Below are positions 7,249 to 15,453 of a stretch of DNA of 33,102 nt, piece by piece. The notes below the pieces were generated by a model. The model saw only the letters and a program-made list of their open reading frames with translations. It was not told the origin of the DNA and searched no databases. This stretch comes from Candidatus Kapaibacterium sp. (GTDB taxonomy: Bacteria; Bacteroidota; Ignavibacteria; Kapaibacteriales; UBA4661). Location: the NCBI GenBank assembly GCA_025455065.1, contig JALONG010000063.1:1-33102 (forward strand), in the 5' to 3' direction. The position numbers and the translations under genes were made by a program. How positions within the stretch are numbered: position 1 is the stretch's first letter; each line of letters opens with the position of its first letter.

Positions 7249-9657
7249 ATGCGCTTTCTACGACCTTTTTCACTACAACAACCACACTCCGCATCACGTC
7301 AATTCATCTTGATTCCGTTGTGGTGCGCCCTTGCGTTGGCTTTAACAGCTTGCCCGCACCACATCGAACAAATGGTGGAAAAACTTGCTCCGCCCAAGAA
7401 TTACAAACCTTCCTACACCACATCCAGCACGTCGCTTAAAAAGATGCTGGAGCAGAATAAATCGGCGCTACCAAACTCCACTAAACCCACAACTGGGGCG
7501 AAAACGCAAGCAAATACGCCATCCTTCGACCCTTCAATTCTTTCGTCATTTCCCTACGCTTCCGAACTCGGCAAAATGGACATCGGAAAAGCACTTGCCC
7601 GTGTAACATCGGGAACGCTTGGAGGCTTGGATTCAAGCGTCTTTGCGGGAAAAATACCGAATATGGGTGCGCTTTCCAGCACGGCGACAAGGACGATATT
7701 TTCGGGGGATTCTGTGAGAAGCGCAATTTCAAACAATGGTATTCCAAATGGCTTCCCAAGCGGTTTACCCGATATTGGTGGAATGATGCAAGGAATGTTG
7801 AACGATTCCACACTAAGGCAAACACTCGCTTCGGGGCAGATGGACAGCCTTGTGAATCAGTTCAAAAATTTCGGTGATTTGGGCGATAATACGGCGCGTG
7901 ACGGTATGTCTTCACAGCAAGCAATGGAGCGCTTTTTGAAAGATTCCTCGTTCAAAAAAATGCTTGCGAGTATTCCTACCGGATTGCCAGATGAAGTCTT
8001 GGAAAATTTAACTGAACAAGCAGCCGATGTGCTTTCTGCACCCGGCTCTGACGACGAAATAAACGAAAAGAAATCCTCTTCAAAACCACAAACAAAGTCT
8101 AAAACATCTGATAAAACCAAGCCGCAAGAGCAATCTTCAACGAAAAAATCTCCTGCGAAAAATTCTTCAAAAACGCAGCAGTCAAACAAAACAGATAGCC
8201 CAAGTAACGCACAAAATCAAGGCTTTGGGGGAATGACCGAAAAACTTGCGCAAATGCTTCCGCAGATGACCGCTATGAAGCAAGACTACGAGCGGGCTGC
8301 GAAGCAATATGCTGAACGTGAGGCGCAAGCGGGGTTTGAGAAAATTGCCGAGGCAGAAGAGCGCGAGGCGCAGCGAATAGCCGCCGAGCCAAGTATTGCG
8401 CCGCTTGCCGTCCACATCCGCAGCATCAACGACGAGCGTTATCCGCGAGAAGTAGAGTTAAACGTAACGGTTACTGACACCACAGGGCGCTTTATTTCAG
8501 GGCTTGCGCCGCCAAATTTTCAAGGTAAAGGCAATTATCGCGAGTATTGGCGGGCGCTAACGGATTCGTGTCCGCAAATGACTTCCCAAGCGGAAACCCG
8601 TGTGCGCAGTTTTGAGGTGGAAGAAGTCAGCGAAGGCAGCTTGGACACACACGCAGTGGCGTTTGTACTTGACCATTCGCCGTCAATGGGCAATACACGT
8701 GCCTTGCGCTTGCAAGAAGCCGTTGCGCGGACAATGGGCATCGTCAAAAAACAAGATTACATCACGGCTATCAAGTTCACCAGCAAAATCAAAGTCGAAG
8801 TGCCGCTCACTAACGACACAAATGCTTATCGCAACGGCTTTTTGATTGACGGTTTGGAGGGCTACGGCGGCGGTACTGCCATTTACGATGGCGTGTTGGC
8901 GGCGGTCAATGAACTCAAAAAAGCCCCGAAAGGCGCATCAAAAGTGATTATTCTTTTCACCGACGGCGAGGACAACGGCTCAAAAAGCAGGATTAGTGCG
9001 GCATACAAAGCTGCAAAGGAAAATAATGTCCGCATTTTTTCGATTTCTTACGGCGTAACCGACGAGAGACCGCTTCAGAACTTGTCGCAATACACGGGTG
9101 GCGTGATGTATCGCCTGTATTCCGTGAAAGAATTTCCGCTTGCCTTTGCTGACCTTTACAAAGCGCTGAAAAACTACTACCGTGTGCGGTATCGTCCGCC
9201 GGAATGTGCTTCGGTGCATGATGTACGCTTGCGTCTGGTCGTGCCGGAATTTGTGAGCGTTTCCACCGGAACGGCGGAATATGACCGTTCTGTCTTCACG
9301 CCGCTTGATACGGTCGGTTCGGTGCAGTTGGTGAATATCGAATTTGAGACAGGCAAAGCAACGATTCGGCAAGAATCTCTGCCGCTTTTGCGGGACATTG
9401 CGGCGTACATCAAGCGAACACCCAAAACGATGATGGAAATTCGCGGTCATACGGATAATCGCGGCGGCACCGAAGCTAATCAAAAACTTTCCGAAGCCCG
9501 TGCTACTGCGGTTTTGACGGCGCTTCTCGGTATGGGCGTTCCGAAATCACAAATTCGTGCCGTTGGCTTTGGCGAAGCACAACCGCTTGCGGGGAATGAT
9601 ACCGAAGAAAATCGTCGCCGCAATCGTCGCACTGAATTTGCTATTGTGGAGAAATAA
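7249..9657 (+). CDS. Lipoprotein with VWA and OmpA domains
   Basis: The 802-residue product opens with a signal sequence and lipobox 'LALALTACPHH', so it is probably lipid-anchored. Residues about 50-460 are low complexity with a Lys/Ser-rich stretch (about 275-330) and a charged helical part before residue 390. A von Willebrand A domain spans about 468-640. Its MIDAS motif is D475-H-S-P-S, with G-G-T near 545 and 'FTDGED' (D572) completing the metal site. The last 110 residues are an OmpA-like peptidoglycan-binding domain ('IRGHTDNRGG', 'LSEARATAVLTALL', 'GFGEAQPLAGND', 'RRRNRRTEF'). It likely links an envelope complex to the cell wall. The next gene begins two bases after its stop, which points to an operon. 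Confidence 0.88.
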   Translation: MRFLRPFSLQQPHSASRQFILIPLWCALALALTACPHHIEQMVEKLAPPKNYKPSYTTSSTSLKKMLEQNKSALPNSTKPTTGAKTQANTPSFDPSILSSFPYASELGKMDIGKALARVTSGTLGGLDSSVFAGKIPNMGALSSTATRTIFSGDSVRSAISNNGIPNGFPSGLPDIGGMMQGMLNDSTLRQTLASGQMDSLVNQFKNFGDLGDNTARDGMSSQQAMERFLKDSSFKKMLASIPTGLPDEVLENLTEQAADVLSAPGSDDEINEKKSSSKPQTKSKTSDKTKPQEQSSTKKSPAKNSSKTQQSNKTDSPSNAQNQGFGGMTEKLAQMLPQMTAMKQDYERAAKQYAEREAQAGFEKIAEAEEREAQRIAAEPSIAPLAVHIRSINDERYPREVELNVTVTDTTGRFISGLAPPNFQGKGNYREYWRALTDSCPQMTSQAETRVRSFEVEEVSEGSLDTHAVAFVLDHSPSMGNTRALRLQEAVARTMGIVKKQDYITAIKFTSKIKVEVPLTNDTNAYRNGFLIDGLEGYGGGTAIYDGVLAAVNELKKAPKGASKVIILFTDGEDNGSKSRISAAYKAAKENNVRIFSISYGVTDERPLQNLSQYTGGVMYRLYSVKEFPLAFADLYKALKNYYRVRYRPPECASVHDVRLRLVVPEFVSVSTGTAEYDRSVFTPLDTVGSVQLVNIEFETGKATIRQESLPLLRDIAAYIKRTPKTMMEIRGHTDNRGGTEANQKLSEARATAVLTALLGMGVPKSQIRAVGFGEAQPLAGNDTEENRRRNRRTEFAIVEK

Positions 9658-9658
9658 G

Positions 9659-10540
9659 ATGAAACAGCATTATCAATTTTCACGCCCCAAACCTCGCATA
9701 CCATCAGGCTTCCGTAGCACAGACGGAGCGCCGCGCTCACTTGTCTGTGCAAAGTTCAAAAGCATGATTCTTGTGATTATTGGCATTTTTGTTTTTTCTC
9801 AAACCCTCCAAGCCCAGCAACCAAGCGCTTCGCCGATATTCCTCCAAACAACACGCGGAACAGTTGGCGCGATGCACGATGTGTGGCTCATGGCGCAGCA
9901 AGGCGCACCGAACTTGCAACCGATTAGCGCGAGCGGTGAGGTAACGTTGGAAGGGCGTATCTTTTTGTCGAACCCGACCGTATTTTTTCCGCGTGAATGG
10001 TTGAGTGGAACGCGAACTATGCTCGCAGAACGTGTGCTGACACGCCTTAGCGATTCGACGTACTCATTTGTTGTACGTTTCCGTTGTACGTCTGCTCAAC
10101 ATTGTGATACGCTTTTTCGCTTGCGTGGTGAGATTTTAGCCCCTTCGGATTCTGTTAGTACAATTCGTTTGTACAACGTGCGTTTGACGGATTCTCGCGG
10201 AAGCCGCATAATTCCTGCTACCTCGGCGTTGCTAACGGTGGAATCCATCGGCGCTCCTTTTCCGATAATTCGCGTTCCCAGCTTGTCACAAAATGCACCA
10301 AATCCTGTCATGCGCGGCGGCAGCACATCGTGGGGATATAGGATTGATGAGGCTTCGGACGTAACATTTTCGATTTTTACCGCAACGGGACAGGAAGTGG
10401 AGCGCATTGAGCGAAAAAATCAACCGCGCGGCGCACACGTCGAAACATGGACTCCGATTGGCTACAACTCCGGTGGCGTGTATTACGTGCGTTTTACGTG
10501 TAGCACGGGCGAGATTTGGCAGCGTTGTGTTGTGTATTAG
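9659..10540 (+). CDS. Secreted protein with type IX sorting domain
   Basis: The product has 293 residues from the ATG at 9659, which lies one base after the previous stop and is preceded by GTGGAG. The hydrophobic signal core 'MILVIIGIFVFSQTLQAQQ' begins only at residue 36, so an ATG at 9764 is an alternative start. The last 80 or so residues fit a type IX secretion C-terminal domain (type A): 'LSQNAPNPVMRGGSTSWGY', then beta-rich sequence, then 'SGGVYYVRFTCSTGE' and the short final strand 'IWQRCVVY'. The middle is beta-rich with no recognised enzyme motif. It is probably exported by the T9SS and anchored or released at the surface. A palindromic repeat lies inside the long N-terminal extension. 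Confidence 0.75.
   Translation: MKQHYQFSRPKPRIPSGFRSTDGAPRSLVCAKFKSMILVIIGIFVFSQTLQAQQPSASPIFLQTTRGTVGAMHDVWLMAQQGAPNLQPISASGEVTLEGRIFLSNPTVFFPREWLSGTRTMLAERVLTRLSDSTYSFVVRFRCTSAQHCDTLFRLRGEILAPSDSVSTIRLYNVRLTDSRGSRIIPATSALLTVESIGAPFPIIRVPSLSQNAPNPVMRGGSTSWGYRIDEASDVTFSIFTATGQEVERIERKNQPRGAHVETWTPIGYNSGGVYYVRFTCSTGEIWQRCVVY
9706..9750. repeat. Dispersed palindromic element, copy A
   Basis: GCACAGAC (9717-9724) is the exact reverse complement of GTCTGTGC (9743-9750), with an 18-base loop. The left flank GGCTTC and the right CTTGTCTGTGC are shared with a second copy at 13232-13263. It lies inside the 5' end of the type IX substrate gene and codes for part of its unusually long N-terminal extension. 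Confidence 0.6.
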
Positions 10541-10576
10541 TGCCGGGTAATTCTGCAACAATTTTCTTTTTCGATT

Positions 10577-11707
10577 ATGAACTCTTTGCTTCTCAAACGT
10601 GCATCAAAGATTGCTTTGTGTGTTTCAGTGTTGCTCATGGCAACGCTGGAAACTTTCGCGCAGTTGAATATCCCCTTGCCGAATTTTCCTTCGCGTTCCC
10701 GCACAGGAGCAGCCAAGCCTAAGCCAAAATCGGCGGCAGATTTGCTCAAAGAAGAAGCAAATAAACCGCCCGAAAAGCAAATCAATCCCGAAAACGAGAC
10801 GGAATCAATGCTGAACGATTTTTTGGGGTATTATTCGCACGGCTGGCTTCCCACGCCGTTTTCGACACAAAGTCTGTATTTCTTGTCATCCGGTGCATGG
10901 ATAATTAACGATGCAAACAGCATTAGTTTCCCGTCGTTACCCCGCATCAATGGGCGCTTTTCGCCCGTAAATCCCTATTCCAGTGACGACGACCGCAAGC
11001 CGCGACCGCGCCTGAGCAGTAATTCTGCCGATACGAGCCGTTCAGGAGATTATTACAATTCCGAATACGACGACATCATGCTTGTTTACGAACTTGGCTT
11101 GCCTGTGCCGCTTATGTTGCGTTTGGGCATTGGGTATGCTTATCAGCGCGGGGTGTTGTTTGCAAAAGACCGCTCGTTTAATGGCTTATCGGGAGATAAT
11201 TCGGGGCGATTGATTCCGCTTCAGGAATTTCATACGTTGGATATGCAGGAGCATTACGTGATGGGCATTGCGGGGGTGAAAATCCCGATTTACGGTGCAT
11301 TTGCTGACCTTTTCGACCAACGCATTTCGTCATATTATTATCTCTATTTAGGCGCTCAGGCGCAGTATAACGTGTTTAATCGCGCTATTCACCATTCACA
11401 ACTCATTCAGCCCGGCTCGGAATTTCGCTATGGAACGCGGAATGGCATTCCCAATGGCACGGACACGCTTCAACTCTGGAACGCTCCCATGACGACGCTT
11501 CCACAGTGGCGTATTCAGCCGGAAATTGCGTTTGGGTGGGGTTTAAGCGGGGAAGCGAGTATTTTCGGGAATCAATTCGGCGCGGCTGCTTTGATGGAAG
11601 TGTTTGGTGTGCTGCCCATGCAGACCGTAACGACCGATGCGGCTTGGCGGCAGTATATTGTGGGTTTTCGCTTTGCTATTGGGTGGCATAGGAGAATTGG
11701 GAAGTAA
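10577..11707 (+). CDS. Putative outer-membrane beta-barrel protein
   Basis: The 376-residue product has a clear signal peptide ('ALCVSVLLMATLETFAQLN', cleavage likely after FAQ or TFA). A Pro/Lys-rich linker leads to a long region of alternating polar and aromatic strands, such as 'IMLVYELGLPVPLMLRLGIGYAY', here split by charged loops, with 'SSYYYLYLGAQAQYNVF' and a terminal 'YIVGFRFAIGWHRRIGK'. Those features suit an outer-membrane barrel, but no named family is recognised. It follows the type IX substrate gene by 36 bases and is the third gene of what looks like an envelope operon. Confidence 0.6.
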   Translation: MNSLLLKRASKIALCVSVLLMATLETFAQLNIPLPNFPSRSRTGAAKPKPKSAADLLKEEANKPPEKQINPENETESMLNDFLGYYSHGWLPTPFSTQSLYFLSSGAWIINDANSISFPSLPRINGRFSPVNPYSSDDDRKPRPRLSSNSADTSRSGDYYNSEYDDIMLVYELGLPVPLMLRLGIGYAYQRGVLFAKDRSFNGLSGDNSGRLIPLQEFHTLDMQEHYVMGIAGVKIPIYGAFADLFDQRISSYYYLYLGAQAQYNVFNRAIHHSQLIQPGSEFRYGTRNGIPNGTDTLQLWNAPMTTLPQWRIQPEIAFGWGLSGEASIFGNQFGAAALMEVFGVLPMQTVTTDAAWRQYIVGFRFAIGWHRRIGK

Positions 11708-11828
11708 GGTTTGATGAGGCTTTGAGCAATGTATGTTTGAAATTGGTATTTCGGTAAAAAAAACGTAGTTTTGAAGTCTTTGTAATTCAAAATTTTACGT
11801 TCAATTTGTGCGATTTCGCCAATTCACC

Positions 11829-13196
11829 ATGCACACCAAAACCAAGCAACCACGCGCTAAGAGCGCTCCCGCACTTCCCCCGAAAACCGATATTTCCACC
11901 GTATCGGTCATCACGCTCGGATGCAGTAAAAACACGACCGATTCGGAAATTTTAATGGGTATGATTCAGGCACACGGCATGAATTTCGTACCTGCACGCG
12001 AAGCGGATGCTGTTATCATCAATACCTGCGGTTTTATTGACCGTGCTAAAGAAGAAAGCATCGAAACGATTTTCGAGGCGATTCGCCAAAAAGAAGAACT
12101 CGCTGCCGAAGGGAAGGCGCAAAAGCTGATAGTTGCGGGATGTTTGTCGCAGAGGTACGGGGAAGATTTGCGGAAAGAAATGCCGCAAGTGGATAATTTT
12201 TTTGGGGAGTCTGATTTTGAAAATGTGGTCAAATCGCTTACACCGAATTTTAAGTATTCCCTGCTTGGAGAGCGTGTCATTACTACGTCGCCGCATTATT
12301 CCTATCTCAAAATTTCCGAAGGCTGCGATAACCCGTGTTCCTTTTGTGCAATTCCGCTTATTCGCGGTGGACACCGTTCGCGTCCTGTGGAAAAACTCGT
12401 GGAAGAAGCGCAGTTTCTTGTGTCGAAGGGTGTCAAAGAAATTGTCTTGATTGCCCAAGACCTCACCGATTATGGGCGCGACCTGACGGGAAAGCGCACT
12501 CTTGCTGACCTTCTGACGAATCTTTCCGATGTGCAAGGCTTAGAATGGCTGCGGCTTATGTATGCTTTTCCGTCGAAGTTTCCCCGCGATATTTTGCCGG
12601 TGATTGCGGAACGTCCGAACATCTGCAAGTATCTGGATATGCCGCTCCAACACGCTTCCACGAATGTTTTGAAGTCCATGCGGCGTGGTATTACGCGCAA
12701 TACGACGGAAAATCTTTTGCGAGACATCCGCGAGGCAGTTCCCGGAATAGCGCTTCGTACCACGTTTATTGTGGGCTATCCAAGTGAGACGGAGGCGGAT
12801 TTTCAGGAATTATGTGATTTTGTGCAGGAGCAGCGTTTTGACCGTGTTGGCTGTTTCGAGTATTCGCAGGAAGACGACACGTATTCCTACATTCTCGGCG
12901 ACCCAATTCCTGCCGAAGTCAAGCAGGAACGCGCTGCGCGGCTGATGGCAATTCAACGCGAAATTTCACAGGAGAAAAATGAGGCAAAAGTCGGGAAACG
13001 GCTGAAAATTTTGATTGACCAGACTTTCACCGATGAAAACGGGAACATTGAGTATCAAGGACGCTGCGAAGCCGACGCGCCGGAAGTGGATAACGAAGTG
13101 TTTATCAAGTCCCGAAAGCCGCTTCAAACAGGCGATTTCGTTATGGCAGACATTTATGATGCAGCGGAGTATGATTTGTTTGGGGAAGTGGTGTAA
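11829..13196 (+). CDS. rimO: Ribosomal protein S12 methylthiotransferase
   Basis: RimO adds a methylthio group to an Asp of ribosomal protein S12, using two iron-sulfur clusters. The N-terminal UPF0004 domain supplies three cluster cysteines ('TLGCSKN', 'INTCGF', 'VAGCLSQ'). The radical SAM motif CxxxCxxC is 'SEGCDNPCSFCAIP' (C166, C170, C173), and a TRAM-like domain ends the 455-residue protein. The sequence 'GGHRSRPVE' and 'LIAQDLTDYG' favour RimO over MiaB. The ATG at 11829 is preferred over a GTG at 11808. The gene converges on glmS. Confidence 0.93.
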   Translation: MHTKTKQPRAKSAPALPPKTDISTVSVITLGCSKNTTDSEILMGMIQAHGMNFVPAREADAVIINTCGFIDRAKEESIETIFEAIRQKEELAAEGKAQKLIVAGCLSQRYGEDLRKEMPQVDNFFGESDFENVVKSLTPNFKYSLLGERVITTSPHYSYLKISEGCDNPCSFCAIPLIRGGHRSRPVEKLVEEAQFLVSKGVKEIVLIAQDLTDYGRDLTGKRTLADLLTNLSDVQGLEWLRLMYAFPSKFPRDILPVIAERPNICKYLDMPLQHASTNVLKSMRRGITRNTTENLLRDIREAVPGIALRTTFIVGYPSETEADFQELCDFVQEQRFDRVGCFEYSQEDDTYSYILGDPIPAEVKQERAARLMAIQREISQEKNEAKVGKRLKILIDQTFTDENGNIEYQGRCEADAPEVDNEVFIKSRKPLQTGDFVMADIYDAAEYDLFGEVV

Positions 13197-13221
13197 TACC
13201 AATTTGAGTTGATAACTGTGC
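13196..13221. repeat. 26-bp dispersed repeat, copy 1
   Basis: This 26-base sequence begins at the last base of the rimO stop codon. It matches the sequence at 33007-33032 at 23 of 26 positions, and all three differences are transitions. A terminal repeat of a mobile element or a MITE end is possible. Confidence 0.55.
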
Positions 13222-13231
13222 AAAAAAATCC

Positions 13232-13263
13232 GGCTTCAGTGGCACAGACATTCTTGTCTGTGC
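13232..13263. repeat. Dispersed palindromic element, copy B
   Basis: GCACAGACA (13242-13250) pairs perfectly with TGTCTGTGC (13255-13263) around a TTCT loop, preceded by GGCTTC. It lies between the convergent genes rimO and glmS. No T-run follows on either strand, so it is unlikely to be a conventional terminator. It shares both arms and its left flank with the copy at 9706-9750. Confidence 0.65.
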
Positions 13264-13340
13264 GAGTATTTATGCTGTTTCCAGAGAAAAGCGGACGTTT
13301 TACTTGAAATATTCTCGAACTCACGTAATGCGTACAATCT

Positions 13341-15185
13341 CTACTCCACCGTAACACTTTTCGCCAAATTACGCGGCATATCCACATTACAACCGCGCTC
13401 GACGGCAATGTAATACGCCAAAAGTTGAAGCGGAATCACCGACAAGACAGGCGTAAGCATCGGGTGTGTATTGGGAATGTAAATCACGTGTTCGGCAAAC
13501 TCTGCAATGCGTGTATCGCCTTCATTGGCAATAGCGATAATACGACCGTTCCGAGCGCGTACTTCCTGAATGTTCGAGAGAACTTTGTCGTAAATTTCGT
13601 CTTGTGTCGCAATGCAGACAACCGGCATATTTTCGTCAATAAGCGCAATCGGTCCGTGCTTCATTTCTGCCGCCGGATAACCTTCGGCGTGGATATACGA
13701 AATTTCTTTCAGCTTTAATGCGCCTTCCAGAGCAACGGGGAAATTATAGCCGCGGCCCAAGTACAAGAAATTTTTCGCAGCAGCATATTCCAACGCGATT
13801 TTTTTGATGGATTCGGCGCGAGTGAGAATGTACTGAATTTGTTCGGGAACGCGCTCTATTGCTTGTGCAATTTCCATGCCTTCGCGTTGGGACAAGCGGC
13901 GTGTGCGCCCCAAATAGAGCGCAACGAGCATAATTGCTGCCAACTGCGACGTAAAGGCTTTCGTGGAAGCAACACCAATTTCCGGTCCGGCGTGGAGATA
14001 AATGCCTGCATCGGTTTCCCGTGCAATCGAACTGCCCACAACATTGACTAAACCTATTGCCGTCGCACCTTTCATTTTTGCTTCGCGTATTGCCGCAAGA
14101 GTGTCGGCAGTTTCACCGCTTTGGGAAATAGCGATAACGACATCATCCGGCGTGATGACGGGGTTGCGATAGCGAAATTCCGACGCATATTCTACTTCCA
14201 CGGGAATACCCGCCAACTGCTCAATCATGTACTCGCCGACAAGCGCCGAATGCCATGATGTGCCGCACGCCGTGAAGATGATGCGTTGCGCACGGCGAAG
14301 TTTGTCCAAGACAGGGTTTAAGCCGCCAAGCCGCACATTTCCTTCGTGCGCAAGCAATCGCCCGCGAAAACAATCTTGGAAGGTGCGAGATTGTTCGTGG
14401 ATTTCTTTCAACATAAAATGCTCGAAGCCGCCTTTTTCAATGCTTTCGAGGTCGAATTCCACTTCGTGAATGATGCTGTCGGTGGTTTCGTTGTCAATCG
14501 TTTTGGTGATGTAGCCTTCGCGCGAAAGGATGACCATTTCATCTTCTTGCAGATAAATCACATGGCGCGTGTGCTGGATAATCGCAGAAGCATCGGACGC
14601 AAGGAAATTTTCATGCTCGCCAATGCCCACCAAAAGGGGACTGCCGCGACGCGCACCAATGAGCTTGTCCGGCTCAAGCGTGGAGACAACGGCAATACCA
14701 AACGTACCTTCTACTTCGCACAGTGCAAGGCGCACTGCTTCTGTGAGGTCTTGTGTTTTTTCGTAAAAGGAGTGAATGAACATCGTCAAAACTTCCGTAT
14801 CGGTCTCGGAGCGGAAGGTGTAGCCTTGCTTTTGAAGGCGTTGTTTAATGGCAGCGTAATTTTCAATAATGCCGTTGTGAACAAGCGCAATGGTGTTTGC
14901 CATGTCCGTATGCGGGTGCGCATTAGCATCATTTGGAGCGCCGTGTGTTGCCCATCGCGTATGCCCGATGCCCAACGAACCTCGTAATTGCTGCTGTTTG
15001 ACGGCTTTGTCTAATTCGGAAACTTTTCCTGCTTTTTTGCAAATATCCAAGTGCATACTACCATTCACGCCATTTGCAAGTGCGATTCCGGCGGAATCAT
15101 ACCCGCGATATTCCAAGCGTTTCAGCCCTGTGAGGATAATAGGCGTTGCATTTTTTGAGCCGATATACCCAACGATTCCACACAT
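13341..15185 (-). CDS. glmS: Glucosamine-6-phosphate synthase
   Basis: GlmS makes glucosamine 6-phosphate from fructose 6-phosphate and glutamine, the entry to peptidoglycan and lipopolysaccharide amino sugars. The 614-residue product begins 'MCGIVGYIG', where Cys2 becomes the N-terminal nucleophile of the glutaminase domain. 'LEYRGYDSAG' and 'HTRWATHG' follow. Two SIS domains occupy about residues 290-600 ('TACGTSWHS', 'SQSGETADT', 'GRGYNFPVALEGALKLKE'). The C-terminus 'NLAKSVTVE' is the conserved end of the family. No glmS ribozyme is seen upstream. Confidence 0.97.
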   Translation of the reverse strand: MCGIVGYIGSKNATPIILTGLKRLEYRGYDSAGIALANGVNGSMHLDICKKAGKVSELDKAVKQQQLRGSLGIGHTRWATHGAPNDANAHPHTDMANTIALVHNGIIENYAAIKQRLQKQGYTFRSETDTEVLTMFIHSFYEKTQDLTEAVRLALCEVEGTFGIAVVSTLEPDKLIGARRGSPLLVGIGEHENFLASDASAIIQHTRHVIYLQEDEMVILSREGYITKTIDNETTDSIIHEVEFDLESIEKGGFEHFMLKEIHEQSRTFQDCFRGRLLAHEGNVRLGGLNPVLDKLRRAQRIIFTACGTSWHSALVGEYMIEQLAGIPVEVEYASEFRYRNPVITPDDVVIAISQSGETADTLAAIREAKMKGATAIGLVNVVGSSIARETDAGIYLHAGPEIGVASTKAFTSQLAAIMLVALYLGRTRRLSQREGMEIAQAIERVPEQIQYILTRAESIKKIALEYAAAKNFLYLGRGYNFPVALEGALKLKEISYIHAEGYPAAEMKHGPIALIDENMPVVCIATQDEIYDKVLSNIQEVRARNGRIIAIANEGDTRIAEFAEHVIYIPNTHPMLTPVLSVIPLQLLAYYIAVERGCNVDMPRNLAKSVTVE

Positions 15186-15348
15186 AGAAACAACCTTCGT
15201 AATTGATTGAAAGAAGGGGAGTTACAACATTTCGGCGAACTGCCCCGCAGAACACCGAAAAGATTTGTAAGTTACGGTTTTTTGGTGGAATAACCGATGA
15301 TTTTTTGCGCAAATTACAGGGTAGGAGTCTTGACACGGAAAACACGGA

Positions 15349-15412
15349 TTTCAGGAATGTCGGACATTATCCTGAAAGGAGAAAAATGAACGTTTCATGG
15401 TCTCCCATGAAA
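15349..15412 (-). other. Two adjacent hairpins between the chemoreceptor gene and glmS
   Basis: TTTCAGGA (15349-15356) with ATGT pairs with ACAT and TCCTGAAA (15370-15377), leaving a two-base bulge. A second perfect stem pairs TTTCATGG (15393-15400) with CCATGAAA (15405-15412) around a TCTC loop. On the - strand the second hairpin is followed by a short T-rich run, so it may end the chemoreceptor transcript about 40 bases after its stop. Confidence 0.45.
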
Positions 15413-15453
15413 ATCTCTTGTACCCAAGTTTTCCCCATCCGAACATGTCGTGG

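Noticed and set aside
7103-7312. 69-codon frame before the VWA-OmpA gene
   Set aside because: It overlaps the lipoprotein start, has no ribosome site and no recognisable domain.
15186-15453. glmS ribozyme upstream of glmS
   Set aside because: No conserved ribozyme core was seen, and the class is known mainly from Firmicutes and relatives.
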